From positions 1 to 64,000 of the forward strand of contig NZ_JBNCMT010000012.1 of NCBI RefSeq assembly GCF_049846925.1: a stretch of 64,000 bases of DNA. The letters are read 5' to 3'. The DNA comes from Brevibacillus_H sp049846925. Its GTDB lineage: Bacteria; Bacillota; Bacilli; Brevibacillales; Brevibacillaceae. The notes under the pieces were generated by a model, which was not told the origin of the DNA, did no database searches, and saw nothing but the letters and a program-made list of their open reading frames with translations. The translations under genes and the position numbers were made by a program. Position 1 is the first letter of the stretch, and every line of letters begins with the position of its first letter. Positions 23,965 through 32,335 of the stretch are shown here, in pieces.

Positions 23965-24474
23965 TTATTTCGTAAAACGAGCCGCTGCTTCATAATGGTC
24001 GTCCCACCAACCATCTGCCATGCTGCTGTATCTTACTCCGCCCTTCCCATATGTATGGAGGACTTTATTGTTACCTGCATAGATTCCTACGTGACCGATT
24101 CGCTCAATCGTGCCCTTGGCGTACTTCATGGTAGCACCTGTGGAGAAGAATACGAGATCGCCTACACGCAATTCACTGCGCTTGATACGAGTTCCCTTTT
24201 TGTATTGTGAACGAGCGCCACCTTTGCCAAGGTCAATGTTCACACCCTCTTTATAAGCCCACATTGTGAATTCGGAACAGTCCATTGTCGATTTGGTATA
24301 ACGACTGGATGCGTATTTATAAGGAGTACCGAGGTACTTCTCACCCGCTTTAATTACCTGTTTGCCTTGCGTTATGGTTAGAGCAGAAGCTTGTCCCGGT
24401 TCACCAATCGCCACCATGGATGTACTCAATAAGACGGCAAGTGTTGTTTTCAGAAGCCAATTTCTCTTCGTCAT
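23965..24474 (-). CDS. Secreted NlpC/P60 family peptidoglycan endopeptidase
   Basis: 169 residues from the ATG at 24474 (MTKRNWLLKT...), after CAGGAGGG. Signal peptide, then a single NlpC/P60 domain: catalytic Cys in MDCSEFTMWAY, His in RIGHVGIYAGNNKV, and the HTYGKGG segment near the third polar residue. It cleaves gamma-D-glutamyl-diamino-acid bonds in peptidoglycan. No LysM or SH3 domain is present, so it relies on its own domain for binding. It has a long 5' leader of about 245 nt whose role is unclear. Confidence 0.9.
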   Translation of the reverse strand: MTKRNWLLKTTLAVLLSTSMVAIGEPGQASALTITQGKQVIKAGEKYLGTPYKYASSRYTKSTMDCSEFTMWAYKEGVNIDLGKGGARSQYKKGTRIKRSELRVGDLVFFSTGATMKYAKGTIERIGHVGIYAGNNKVLHTYGKGGVRYSSMADGWWDDHYEAAARFTK

Positions 24475-24723
24475 TTCTTTCCCTCCTGTTCGTTGGATGA
24501 ATTTGTTTGAAAGCACTTGGGCTTAATTCCATCCTAAAGCAGGAAAAGCGGGGTGATAAGGGTAAAAGATTTTCCAATTGGGTTTTTAGGGGAAACGTCC
24601 TATTTTTTTGCGAATCGTCTTACCCCACTGCCCCAAATGATAGTAGGGCCAAAAGTCCTGACTTATCTGGCATATATCGGGTGACAGTTGGTAAAGATTT
24701 CAGCAGAATTGCCAAATGGTAGT
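24475..24723 (-). other. Untranslated region upstream of the NlpC/P60 gene
   Basis: About 250 bp between the zinc-ribbon gene terminator and the NlpC/P60 start. I compared it with the c-di-AMP (ydaO) class often found before NlpC/P60 genes, and the conserved core is missing. Apart from the ribosome binding site I see no recognisable element; a promoter must lie here. Confidence 0.5.
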
Positions 24724-24753
24724 AAAAAACCTCTAACTCCATTCGGTTAGAGG
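24724..24753 (-). terminator. Terminator after the zinc-ribbon genes
   Basis: CCTCTAAC (24730-24737) pairs with GTTAGAGG (24746-24753); on the minus strand the stem is followed by TTTTTT. Ten bp after the small zinc-ribbon gene. Confidence 0.85.
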
Positions 24754-24763
24754 TGAGTAGCTC

Positions 24764-24910
24764 TTATTTAGGTAAAGCAATTTTATCATTTTTTTCTGTT
24801 CCTTGTTCAAGTGTAATCATCGTTAGGCAATAAGGGCAAACCCAATCTCCCTTATTTGAGCTGCTGTAGGACTTATGGTTGCAGTTAGAACATTTCTTGA
24901 TAAACAACAT
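24764..24910 (-). CDS. Small zinc-ribbon protein, 48 residues
   Basis: Starts MLFIKKCSNCNHKSYSS and contains CSNC...CPYC (Cys at about 7, 10, 25, 28), a likely four-Cys zinc site. The start follows GGGAGG by 5 nt. Function is not recognised; such proteins often bind nucleic acid or assist metalloenzymes. The terminator directly downstream and the neighbouring second zinc-ribbon gene support real expression. Confidence 0.75.
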   Translation of the reverse strand: MLFIKKCSNCNHKSYSSSNKGDWVCPYCLTMITLEQGTEKNDKIALPK

Positions 24911-24926
24911 GCTACCTCCCGAAAAA

Positions 24927-25076
24927 TCAATTCGTCTGCTTCGTCACACATTCGCTACATTCTGCTAACGGAAATTCACTTTTGTAAAATGCTGTCTTGT
25001 AAATACTTTTGGCTGACTCAGGCTTAATCAGTTGCTGACACTTAATACAGTACACAAGCATTGTCGGAACTTTCAT
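24927..25076 (-). CDS. Small zinc-ribbon protein, 49 residues
   Basis: Codes MKVPTMLVYCIKCQQLIKPE and ends with ECSECVTKQTN, giving a CxxC...CxxC pair (Cys about 10, 13, 40, 43). A GAGGTG lies 12 nt upstream, a little far. Probably one operon with the second zinc-ribbon gene 16 bp downstream. Function unknown. Confidence 0.65.
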   Translation of the reverse strand: MKVPTMLVYCIKCQQLIKPESAKSIYKTAFYKSEFPLAECSECVTKQTN

Positions 25077-25136
25077 CGAAAATGAAACACCTCACAAGGT
25101 TACAAGTATCCTCAGAAATCAATGTAGCAAATTAAT

Positions 25137-25165
25137 CCAAAAAAAGAACCTAACCAAAGTTAGGT
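25137..25165 (-). terminator. Terminator overlapping the response regulator stop
   Basis: Minus strand AACCTAAC, loop TTTG, GTTAGGTT then CTTTTTTT. The stop codon (25160-25162) is within the stem. Confidence 0.8.
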
Positions 25166-25837
25166 TTTTGAAAAATGTTTGCCCATTTTCTTTTCAGCAG
25201 TTGCCAACAACCCTAACTGCCTCGCTTGCAGGATGGCTTGTGTCCGGTTGCGCACCCGCAATTTACCAAATAACTGATTATTGTATCCTTTCACTGTACC
25301 TACGGAGATATGGAAATGAGCGGCAATTTCCTGATTAGTAAATCCAATCTCAATCAGAGAAAGAATCTCCATTTCTCGCTTCGTCAACGGCTCTATGAAC
25401 GGCTGTGCTGGAGCTGCATGCGAACTCTCCTCATCTTGTATACCAACCACCTGATCTGGTTGATTTAGACTTTGGTAACGGCGAAGTTTAGCCTTGACCC
25501 GGTGAATCAGCACCTCGGGATCAAACGGCTTGGTCACATAATCATCAGCTCCAAGCTGTAACCCGGCAATAATATCCTGCGTGTCCATTTTGCAGCTCAT
25601 AAAGATAATGGGGATATTTGACTTTGCCCTAATTTTCATACAAACTTCAAATCCATCCATATCGGGCAAGAGAATATCAAGAAGAAGCAAATCAGGCTGA
25701 ATAGTCTCTTGGCAGTGAAGCGCTTCACTCCCACTTCCCGCTTCGAAAACCTGAAACTTTTCTTTCAACAAGTATAAGCGTACGAGTTCACGAATATCTG
25801 GATCATCCTCAACAATCAAAACCTTGGCCTCTGTCAC
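25160..25837 (-). CDS. Response regulator, REC plus LuxR-type HTH
   Basis: 225 residues. Receiver domain about 1-120, with acidic pair EDD near residue 11 and phospho-Asp in PDLLLLDILLPDMDG; switch Lys in YVTKPFD. A Ser/Gln-rich linker leads to a C-terminal LuxR HTH (about 150-215: LTKREMEILSLIEIGFTNQEIA and VGTVKGYNNQLFGKL). The gene shares one base with the upstream histidine kinase, so the two form a two-component pair. Pairing with a HisKA-type kinase of the OmpR kind is uncommon. Confidence 0.92.
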   Translation of the reverse strand: MTEAKVLIVEDDPDIRELVRLYLLKEKFQVFEAGSGSEALHCQETIQPDLLLLDILLPDMDGFEVCMKIRAKSNIPIIFMSCKMDTQDIIAGLQLGADDYVTKPFDPEVLIHRVKAKLRRYQSLNQPDQVVGIQDEESSHAAPAQPFIEPLTKREMEILSLIEIGFTNQEIAAHFHISVGTVKGYNNQLFGKLRVRNRTQAILQARQLGLLATAEKKMGKHFSKT

Positions 25838-27951
25838 TACGATACCTCCTTACCATCGGTTATCGACACGAATTGGACGGGCAGGGTAAAACGAAAAGTA
25901 CTTCCTTCTCCCTCTTTACTGATTGCCTCAATAGTTCCCCCATGACATTGTACGATTTCCTTTGAAATAGCAAGCCCGAGTCCTACACCGTCACTGCCAA
26001 GCTTACGGGAGCCTGTTCCTTTGTAAAATCGGTCAAAAATAAACTTCATTTCCTCTTCAGCGATCCCTATCCCATTGTCCTGAACACCTATGATCACTTC
26101 TCCATTCGTGGCAGTATTCGTCTGAACATCAAACAACAACCGAATCGTGCCTCCACCAGGCGTAAATTTGGAAGCATTCATGACTAAATTCGTGACTACC
26201 TGCTCAATTCGTATCGGATCTATCTTGACGACTGGAACCATATTATTTATAGAAGAAATCGTACGTTGCAGTTCAAATCGAAAGCCTTTCTTTTCAATTT
26301 CAACTGCATTTTTCTCGTAGAGCTGCTCCACGAATTCCTCCAGCAATACCTCTCGAAAATGAAAGCTGATTTGGCCTGACTCCAGTTTTGTCAGCTCGTA
26401 CAGATCCCGAATGATTCGCTGCAGGATGACCGTCTTGGCATGGATCAGTTGCAGATACTTTGGATCATCCCTGGGAACCACTTCGTCAAGCATCGCCTTG
26501 AGATACCCCTGGATCGAGGTTAATGGTGTACCCAGCTCATGTGAAATATTACTTAAAAGTCTCCGACGCGACTCTTCCATCGTAGACAGGTCCCGGTTCA
26601 CCTTTTCCAGATAGTAATTCATCTTCTCCAGTTGCTCCGTTCGAATTTTCACCTTTTCTTCCAGTGAAGTATTCAGCCGTGCCAAATCATTGGACAAGAG
26701 TTCAACATGAGCGAATGACCGTGAAAAAAAGTAGGATAGATTGATCATTTGCGTAAGCAGGAATATCAAGAGGCCAAAAGGGACCAGATTCTCAAACCAT
26801 CCCACATTCTGATAGTAAAGCGTATCATTCAAAACAGTGAGAAAAAAGACGATAATCCCGATCCCGTTCAAAATGGAGCCTTTTCTTCTGCGAATGGCTG
26901 CGAGGATATAAATCCAGATGATCGATACCATACTTAAAAGAATAATCAGTTGCAACAGTGTTAATGCCTTGGTAAAGACGATTGGTTTTGTGAAGATAAC
27001 CATGAGGCAAAAGAGTGCAGCAATGCCCAGATAAAACCGCTTAAACAACTCGTTTGACTCTTTCGGATACTGATTGAATACAAAGAGAAGGAGAGACGTG
27101 ATCCCCAGAATCGAGGTGAGATACTCCAATTTCACAGCGAGATCCCAAGGGATTCCGGGAAAGATCCGCAATAACATCGTTTGCCCGAGTAACAGTGTGC
27201 GCAATCCGATACTCATGCAGAGTAGTCCAAAATAGAGTGGGGATTTTTCCTTTCTTCTTAAAACGAACAGACCCAAATGGTAGATTCCCATGATGAAGAG
27301 GCTTCCTGCAAGAAACATCTCGACGGTAATGCTTTTCTCACGTTGAAACAAAATATCTTCTGCCAAACCAAATTGGATGGGCTGCCACAGCCCACCTTTC
27401 CTCTGAACAAAGTTGGATACTTGAATGACAATTTCAATGGTGTTGGATTCAGACGAAAAAACAAAAGCCTTGGGGTAGTTCATCGCAACCATCTCAGAAG
27501 CGCTCACTCCGGTTGTACCGTTCCCACCCCTCCACTCTCCATCGATCCACACCTGGTAAGAGGTTGCAACACTAGGCATATACAAAGCAAACACCGTTCT
27601 ATCAGCAAAGCCGTTGCGCTTGATTTGCAGCCTATATGTACCATACCCTTCATTGCTGAACGTCTGCTTGTTTGACTTCAATGCACTCCACTCGGATGGA
27701 ACCTTGACGTAATTCTTCCAACCATCCAAGGGTTCCCGTTCAAAATCACTGGGTGCAAGTAACTGATTCCAATAAAACTCCCACTCCCCATCCAAAGCAA
27801 TCAGTTGATGATCGGCCAAACTCTCAGGCCCAATCTCAAATACGCCATTGCTTGCAAGATTGGATGCCTTCTTCTCGGAAGCTGAAGCTACACTGGAAAT
27901 CGTAAATATCAGCAGGGTCAAAACCAAAAATGCCAGGCGTAACAGCTTCAT
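25837..27951 (-). CDS. Sensor histidine kinase with 7TMR-DISM module
   Basis: 704 residues. Signal/anchor, an extracytoplasmic jelly-roll domain of the DISM type (about 45-195; MPSVATSYQVWIDGEW), seven membrane helices (about 205-415), a coiled coil, HisKA with the phospho-His in SHELGTPLTSIQGY (about 470), and an intact HATPase (NLVMNASKFTPGGG, DNGIGI, GVGLGLAIS). DISM sensors bind small extracellular ligands such as sugars. It is the partner of the LuxR-type regulator that overlaps its stop codon. Ligand and regulon are unknown; no obvious target gene sits nearby. Confidence 0.9.
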   Translation of the reverse strand: MKLLRLAFLVLTLLIFTISSVASASEKKASNLASNGVFEIGPESLADHQLIALDGEWEFYWNQLLAPSDFEREPLDGWKNYVKVPSEWSALKSNKQTFSNEGYGTYRLQIKRNGFADRTVFALYMPSVATSYQVWIDGEWRGGNGTTGVSASEMVAMNYPKAFVFSSESNTIEIVIQVSNFVQRKGGLWQPIQFGLAEDILFQREKSITVEMFLAGSLFIMGIYHLGLFVLRRKEKSPLYFGLLCMSIGLRTLLLGQTMLLRIFPGIPWDLAVKLEYLTSILGITSLLLFVFNQYPKESNELFKRFYLGIAALFCLMVIFTKPIVFTKALTLLQLIILLSMVSIIWIYILAAIRRRKGSILNGIGIIVFFLTVLNDTLYYQNVGWFENLVPFGLLIFLLTQMINLSYFFSRSFAHVELLSNDLARLNTSLEEKVKIRTEQLEKMNYYLEKVNRDLSTMEESRRRLLSNISHELGTPLTSIQGYLKAMLDEVVPRDDPKYLQLIHAKTVILQRIIRDLYELTKLESGQISFHFREVLLEEFVEQLYEKNAVEIEKKGFRFELQRTISSINNMVPVVKIDPIRIEQVVTNLVMNASKFTPGGGTIRLLFDVQTNTATNGEVIIGVQDNGIGIAEEEMKFIFDRFYKGTGSRKLGSDGVGLGLAISKEIVQCHGGTIEAISKEGEGSTFRFTLPVQFVSITDGKEVS

Positions 27952-28056
27952 CCCATTTACCCCTATTTTTTCAAATAATTACAGGAAAATTCCAATTGGA
28001 GACATTATTCTGTAACTATCCATCACTTTCCTTTGTACCCGTTTGGAATCGCACAT

Positions 28057-28602
28057 TTATTTTGCGGGAAGAAGCTTTTTGCCGATCACAAGGCCGATGA
28101 AGATAACAGGTACAAGGATGGCGCTAACGAGCAAACTGTTGCCAATCAGATTCCAATCTATCTGCTCCTGCAAAAGCCGATGATAGGTGTAAAGTGCGTA
28201 GGGCAGAAGCAGGAGGACTGCTGTAACCACTCCGGGTACATATCCACGGACGATGATTGCTTGGCCTACGTGGGTAAACACATTGGCAAAGAGGACATTA
28301 AGAGCAGCAACAAAAATAAGGAAATTGCCTCCTTGTGCTAACGAATGTGTCGTGTAGAGGACGATACAGGACAGCAAGAAAAAAATCCAGGCAACCCCTA
28401 CAGAAAACTGGGCAGTTGAGGTGTTTTCCATCTTGTCCTTGATTGATAGCAAACGAGCTGGGACCACCTTATTCAGCTTACCTTTGTTGCGTTTAATCCA
28501 ATATTCCACCAATATGATCTCTTCAAAATCATGAAGCATAAACACCACGAGAAATAACCAGATAAGTGTCTCGATAGGAATGGTATGTTGCAAAAAATCC
28601 AT
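28057..28602 (-). CDS. HXXEE domain membrane protein
   Basis: 181 residues from the ATG at 28602 (MDFLQHTIPIE...), after GGGGGAG. Five to six hydrophobic helices and the namesake motif HDFEE near residue 29, later HVGQAI. The family is found in many bacilli and has no firm function; conserved His and Glu in the membrane suggest metal binding or catalysis (inference). It is not co-transcribed with its neighbours in any obvious way. Confidence 0.85.
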   Translation of the reverse strand: MDFLQHTIPIETLIWLFLVVFMLHDFEEIILVEYWIKRNKGKLNKVVPARLLSIKDKMENTSTAQFSVGVAWIFFLLSCIVLYTTHSLAQGGNFLIFVAALNVLFANVFTHVGQAIIVRGYVPGVVTAVLLLLPYALYTYHRLLQEQIDWNLIGNSLLVSAILVPVIFIGLVIGKKLLPAK

Positions 28603-28734
28603 CTTTACTCTCCCCCTCTTAGTTACCTGATTCAAAGGCATTTGCTATTTGGATGTTTGCCCCTAGGCATTGGCACAAGCGATTTTTCAATATTTACCTA
28701 TCTTGTAGTATGACATAAAGTGAGGTGATATTTC

Positions 28735-29163
28735 ATGACATTTCCATTTCCTCCCGGTGGGGGCGGTGGATTCCCCGGTGGCGGAGGATACCCTGGTGGT
28801 GGTGGTTACCCTGGTGGTGGTGGTTACCCCGGTGGCGGCGGTTACCCTGGTGGCGGCGGTTACCCCGGTGGCGGTGGGCCAGGCGGGCCAGGCTCGATTG
28901 CACCTCCTCCACAAGGACCTCCCCCACTTAGCCGTACGCCACAAGCACCACGACAGCAACCAGGTTTGTATGCAGTAGATCCAGGAGCGATGCGCCCTTG
29001 CCTGTTTCGTTATGTTTATGTATGGTTGCGTAACGGCAGATCATTCTGGTTCTATCCGGTTTATATTGGCCGTACCTCTGCTGCAGGGTATCGTTGGAAC
29101 GGCTTCTCTTGGACATATTATGGGCTTGATTTGAACCGAGTTTCTTCTTTTGAATGCTTTTAA
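28735..29163 (+). CDS. Glycine-rich PGGGGY-repeat protein
   Basis: 142 residues. N-terminal third is a run of six-residue PGGGGY repeats (about 8-50), followed by a Pro/Gln-rich joint and a C-terminal 65-residue domain (AVDPGAMRPCLFRYVYVWLRNGR..., WFYPVYIGRT) rich in Tyr, Trp and Arg with two Cys. No signal peptide or membrane helix. The style resembles spore-coat or exosporium-associated proteins of bacilli, but I cannot name the family. The start follows GAGGTG. A bidirectional terminator separates it from the CopC-CopD gene. Confidence 0.75.
   Translation: MTFPFPPGGGGGFPGGGGYPGGGGYPGGGGYPGGGGYPGGGGYPGGGGPGGPGSIAPPPQGPPPLSRTPQAPRQQPGLYAVDPGAMRPCLFRYVYVWLRNGRSFWFYPVYIGRTSAAGYRWNGFSWTYYGLDLNRVSSFECF
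28758..28884 (+). repeat. 18-bp tandem repeats coding PGGGGY
   Basis: Five to six nearly identical 18-bp units of the type TACCCTGGTGGTGGTGGT, with synonymous changes at Gly and Pro codons. Such a run is prone to slippage and could differ in length between strains. Confidence 0.8.
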
Positions 29164-29199
29164 TGTTCGTCCGATAGGAACCTGCTTATCAAAATGCAG

Positions 29200-29230
29200 A
29201 AAAGGCCGTTCAATCATGAACGACCTTTTT
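29200..29230. terminator. Bidirectional terminator
   Basis: AAAAGGCCGTTCA (29200-29212) pairs with TGAACGACCTTTT (29217-29229), one mismatch, 4-nt loop. It lies between the convergent glycine-rich and CopC-CopD genes and has U/A-rich ends for both. Confidence 0.8.
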
Positions 29231-29232
29231 CT

Positions 29233-30978
29233 CTACATAGGCGGAGCAGTGGTTGCGAGCAACCCTGCCAACAGGAAAATTCCGATTACCGCTGCCAGTT
29301 CTGTTCGCAGACACCAGATCAGAGAGCCAATTGATCTCTCTTCTCCCACTGTATCCATTTTGGCGGTTGCGGATGGCAATATACCAAAACGAACAACACT
29401 CGCAATCAAGAGAGCTGCGACAAATACGGCGATTTTCCATAGAAGGATATTCCCATAGGAGGTATGGAGCAACTCATCTATGGAATGCAGCTTGAAAGAA
29501 CTAAGGATAAGCCCCGTTGTGATCATCAGAACAACGGATGTCAGGGCCGCTTTAGAAAATTGCTTTGCTATGACTGGCAGATGCTGTGTCCGAGTATTTT
29601 TGGACAGGGAAAGGTAGACAAGTCCGATTAATCCGCCTGACCAAACAATAGCAGCTCCAAAATGAACCAGATGAACTAACAGGGGGATACCCCAGAACAT
29701 GTCTACGGTCATCTGGTGGCCTGTCAAAGGAAACGGAATGATGATCCCGATAAACAGAATTCCCCTCAACCATAGATTGGAGGATTTTGCAACCTGTCGG
29801 TACGTTAGCCAAATGAATCCGAGCATAGCGAGCAGACGGATGAGAATAGCTGCACCAATCATGGATGAAGTGATGAGCGAGAAGATCATGGTTCCGACCC
29901 GATTTGTGAGAGAACCTAGCTGTTCAGCCAGAAGTACAATTTGAGTTCCATCTAATACTAGAAATAGAATGATAGCGAGAGAGAATACGATACGCTCCAG
30001 TTGCACGAACGGTCTCATCGTCTCCTGAATAGCCTTCATAAAGCCTGACCACAGTCGAAGAAACAACAGACTTCCTACACTCACAGCTACAAGGATTTGC
30101 ACCACTCGTAACCAGCCATGTGAGTGGCTGTGCTGGTGATCCTGATGATTCTGGTGATCCTGATGATTCATCTGCTGATGATCGTGTGCAAGTTCATGAC
30201 TTCCAGAGTGATCATGTGCTGGAGGCGGCGTCATTGATGGTGCAGTGACTGTCTTCTCCATAGTTTCTGAACTTGTTGTTTGCTGTTGTGGCAGTGCGGC
30301 AGATAGTGGCTTCGAGCTAGTTACCTGATCTTGATTAGTTGATGGCTTTTCTTGATCGGGTTGATTTGGTGCATTCACGGTTGAACTCAAAGTTGAATTC
30401 ATTGTTAGACCCTTGGTTGGATTCTTGCCATTCACTGGATTCACTTGCTTGACAACAGTTGCTGCTGTGCTTGGGTTGCTTACGGTTTTCGTTGGTTGCG
30501 CAGGTTGTTTGGATTGCGTGGGCTGCTCTTGCTGTTGCTGTTGAACAGGTGCCTGTGCAGCGGGTGCAGTGTCATCGAGCGAAACCGTTTCAGTCGGGCG
30601 TAATTGTGCAAGTTCCATGCCTACGGCAAAACGGAACGACCCTTCTGTCACATGTGAATCATCGGAAAGCACTTGCCAATCTACCGTATACACATCTTTC
30701 GGCAAGGGAGCGACACTAAGGATCAGCCATTCGCCATCCTTGCCAGACTGCTTGCCGCTCACTACATTTCCTAGCGAGTCTTTCAATATCACTTTACTGA
30801 TATCGGTATTGATTTTTTCAGAAAATTGCAGTCGAATTTCTTGTGGCGTTTGGTTCATTCCTGATTCTTGCTGTGGAGTTGAGCTTGTCAGGTAAGCATG
30901 AGCCGATACATCTGATGGCATCCACGCCAGGCCGATTAATGCAACGAAACAGAAAATGACAAACATTCTTTTCAACAT
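29233..30978 (-). CDS. CopC-CopD fusion copper-import/resistance protein (YcnJ-like)
   Basis: 581 residues. After the signal peptide the mature chain would begin HAYL, the copper-binding N-terminus of CopC (residues about 27-120, with DDSHVTEG giving the second His). A Pro/Gln/Thr-rich spacer (about 130-240) and a striking His-rich cluster (HDHSGSHELAHDHQ..., about 255-285) follow, then CopD with eight membrane helices (about 290-580). This is the YcnJ arrangement of bacilli, used for copper uptake. The His-rich cluster is inserted between CopC and CopD and could bind copper. It is followed upstream by a DUF4198 gene. Confidence 0.9.
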   Translation of the reverse strand: MLKRMFVIFCFVALIGLAWMPSDVSAHAYLTSSTPQQESGMNQTPQEIRLQFSEKINTDISKVILKDSLGNVVSGKQSGKDGEWLILSVAPLPKDVYTVDWQVLSDDSHVTEGSFRFAVGMELAQLRPTETVSLDDTAPAAQAPVQQQQQEQPTQSKQPAQPTKTVSNPSTAATVVKQVNPVNGKNPTKGLTMNSTLSSTVNAPNQPDQEKPSTNQDQVTSSKPLSAALPQQQTTSSETMEKTVTAPSMTPPPAHDHSGSHELAHDHQQMNHQDHQNHQDHQHSHSHGWLRVVQILVAVSVGSLLFLRLWSGFMKAIQETMRPFVQLERIVFSLAIILFLVLDGTQIVLLAEQLGSLTNRVGTMIFSLITSSMIGAAILIRLLAMLGFIWLTYRQVAKSSNLWLRGILFIGIIIPFPLTGHQMTVDMFWGIPLLVHLVHFGAAIVWSGGLIGLVYLSLSKNTRTQHLPVIAKQFSKAALTSVVLMITTGLILSSFKLHSIDELLHTSYGNILLWKIAVFVAALLIASVVRFGILPSATAKMDTVGEERSIGSLIWCLRTELAAVIGIFLLAGLLATTAPPM

Positions 30979-31026
30979 ATCTTTACTCCCTTCTTGTTGT
31001 AATCAATGAGCGATCAGGAGATGACA

Positions 31027-31069
31027 ACCTTGTAAATTCTTAACAAGGTCGCCATTTGATTGGCGACCT
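31027..31069 (-). other. Pair of mutually exclusive hairpins between DUF4198 and copCD
   Basis: ACCTTGT / AACAAGGT (31027-31033 with 31042-31049) and AGGTCGCCA / TGGCGACCT (31046-31054 with 31061-31069) share the bases AGGT (31046-31049), so only one can form fully. The T run is weak on both strands. It may be a terminator remnant or attenuator; unproven. Confidence 0.5.
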
Positions 31070-31085
31070 GTCCAGATGAAACCAT

Positions 31086-32144
31086 TTATTTGGTTGTTTT
31101 GTTAATCAGAATGGCTGGTTGAAGGGAACCTACTGGAGCGAGGTATTCTACTGTTGCACCAAGCGATTCCGCCGTAGCTTTTAATTCTACCTGCCCATTG
31201 CCTTTAAAGGACGGATCAATGGCTGTCGTGATAAATGAAGCCGGAACAAGTGCTTTTCCGTTAGAAAGAGTAAGACCTTGCACTGGAGTCAGCTTGCCAT
31301 TTACATATACGTAAGGCACAGACGCAGCAGTTGCCGGAAGGATTTGGCCTTTTCCATTTTGCACGGTAAAGGTCATCGTTGCTTCATAGTTTGTGCTGTC
31401 ATATTGCCCTGCCACTTTCTCATCAGTAGCTGGTTTTGTTCTCATCAGATAGTAATCAGCCGGACCTGTTGCAAAGCTGATTTTGCCGTTCGCATCTGTT
31501 TTTAGAACCTGTGCATTAGAGTTGCTGCGGCGAATGATGGAAATCTCCGAATCTGCCAACGGCTTGCCTTTGAGGAATAATTGCACCTCTACTTTTTGTC
31601 CCGGAGTGACTGCAACCGGATTGAAAAGCGGTACCAGCTCCGCTCGATCAGGACTTACCTGTTTGCTAAAGCCTTTGAGATATTTCACACGCTCTGTTGT
31701 AGCAACATCACTCACAGCTACAAACGATTTGGCACTTCTCAGTGTTCGGCTAGCTGCTTCACCATGTTTGAAAATGCTGTCCCCTTCCACAGTGACGATG
31801 TATGCACCAGGAGAGGAAGATGAGAAAGAAGCAATATAGGAATTGTTGACTCCTGGATTTTCCGCACCTGTCTCACCTGTGTAGAACAAGGTACTGGTTA
31901 TTTCTGTTTTCACACCAGATGGCGAAGATACAAAAACTTTGGAAGTTGGAGTACTCCATTTCCCTTCGATCCGGTAACTTTTATGTTCATTGGAATGGTT
32001 TCCTAAGAGAAGCTCAACGTAGGATACTTCACCAGATGAGACGATTGGTGAATTGGTTTGGGCCCAACCATCATGGGCGAAAACCGGAACGGCTAATGAA
32101 AATGTCAAAGCAAGGCCTGTTAACAATGATGCAATTTTCTTCAC
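31086..32144 (-). CDS. Secreted DUF4198 protein, metal-associated
   Basis: 352 residues from a GTG at 32144 (MKKIASLLTG...) after GGGGGAG. Signal peptide, then a beta-sandwich DUF4198 domain (about 25-245) with a mature N-terminus AHDGWAQ, two further beta segments, and a C-terminal stalk-like part (about 265-350: VPYVYVNGKLTPVQG... and LKATAESLGATVEYL) that resembles the copper amine oxidase N-terminal type. DUF4198 proteins accompany nickel, cobalt or copper systems. It lies just upstream of the CopC-CopD gene on the same strand. Confidence 0.85.
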   Translation of the reverse strand: MKKIASLLTGLALTFSLAVPVFAHDGWAQTNSPIVSSGEVSYVELLLGNHSNEHKSYRIEGKWSTPTSKVFVSSPSGVKTEITSTLFYTGETGAENPGVNNSYIASFSSSSPGAYIVTVEGDSIFKHGEAASRTLRSAKSFVAVSDVATTERVKYLKGFSKQVSPDRAELVPLFNPVAVTPGQKVEVQLFLKGKPLADSEISIIRRSNSNAQVLKTDANGKISFATGPADYYLMRTKPATDEKVAGQYDSTNYEATMTFTVQNGKGQILPATAASVPYVYVNGKLTPVQGLTLSNGKALVPASFITTAIDPSFKGNGQVELKATAESLGATVEYLAPVGSLQPAILINKTTK

Positions 32145-32335
32145 AAAGATGCTCCCCCTTTGGAGTTGACCGGAATGTTTTGGACGTGTTTGCAAAGGTA
32201 ATTGTATCACCGGGGGCCAATTTTCATATGACTCGACTGGGCTATCTTTACCTGTAAAACTGCTGTTTGGAGTAGATAATATGACACAAGGTGATCGCCG
32301 CTGTTACATTGAATACGCTTTTTGTCTGACTATGG

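Noticed and set aside
24475..24723. c-di-AMP (ydaO) riboswitch before the NlpC/P60 gene
   Set aside because: The location fits, but the conserved core segments of the class are missing on the minus strand, so the leader is left unassigned.
28733..28959. Several minus- and plus-strand frames over the glycine-rich repeats
   Set aside because: Antisense translations of a repetitive GGT/GGC tract give artefact frames of Arg/His or Val; only the frame with a ribosome site and conserved C-terminal domain is kept.
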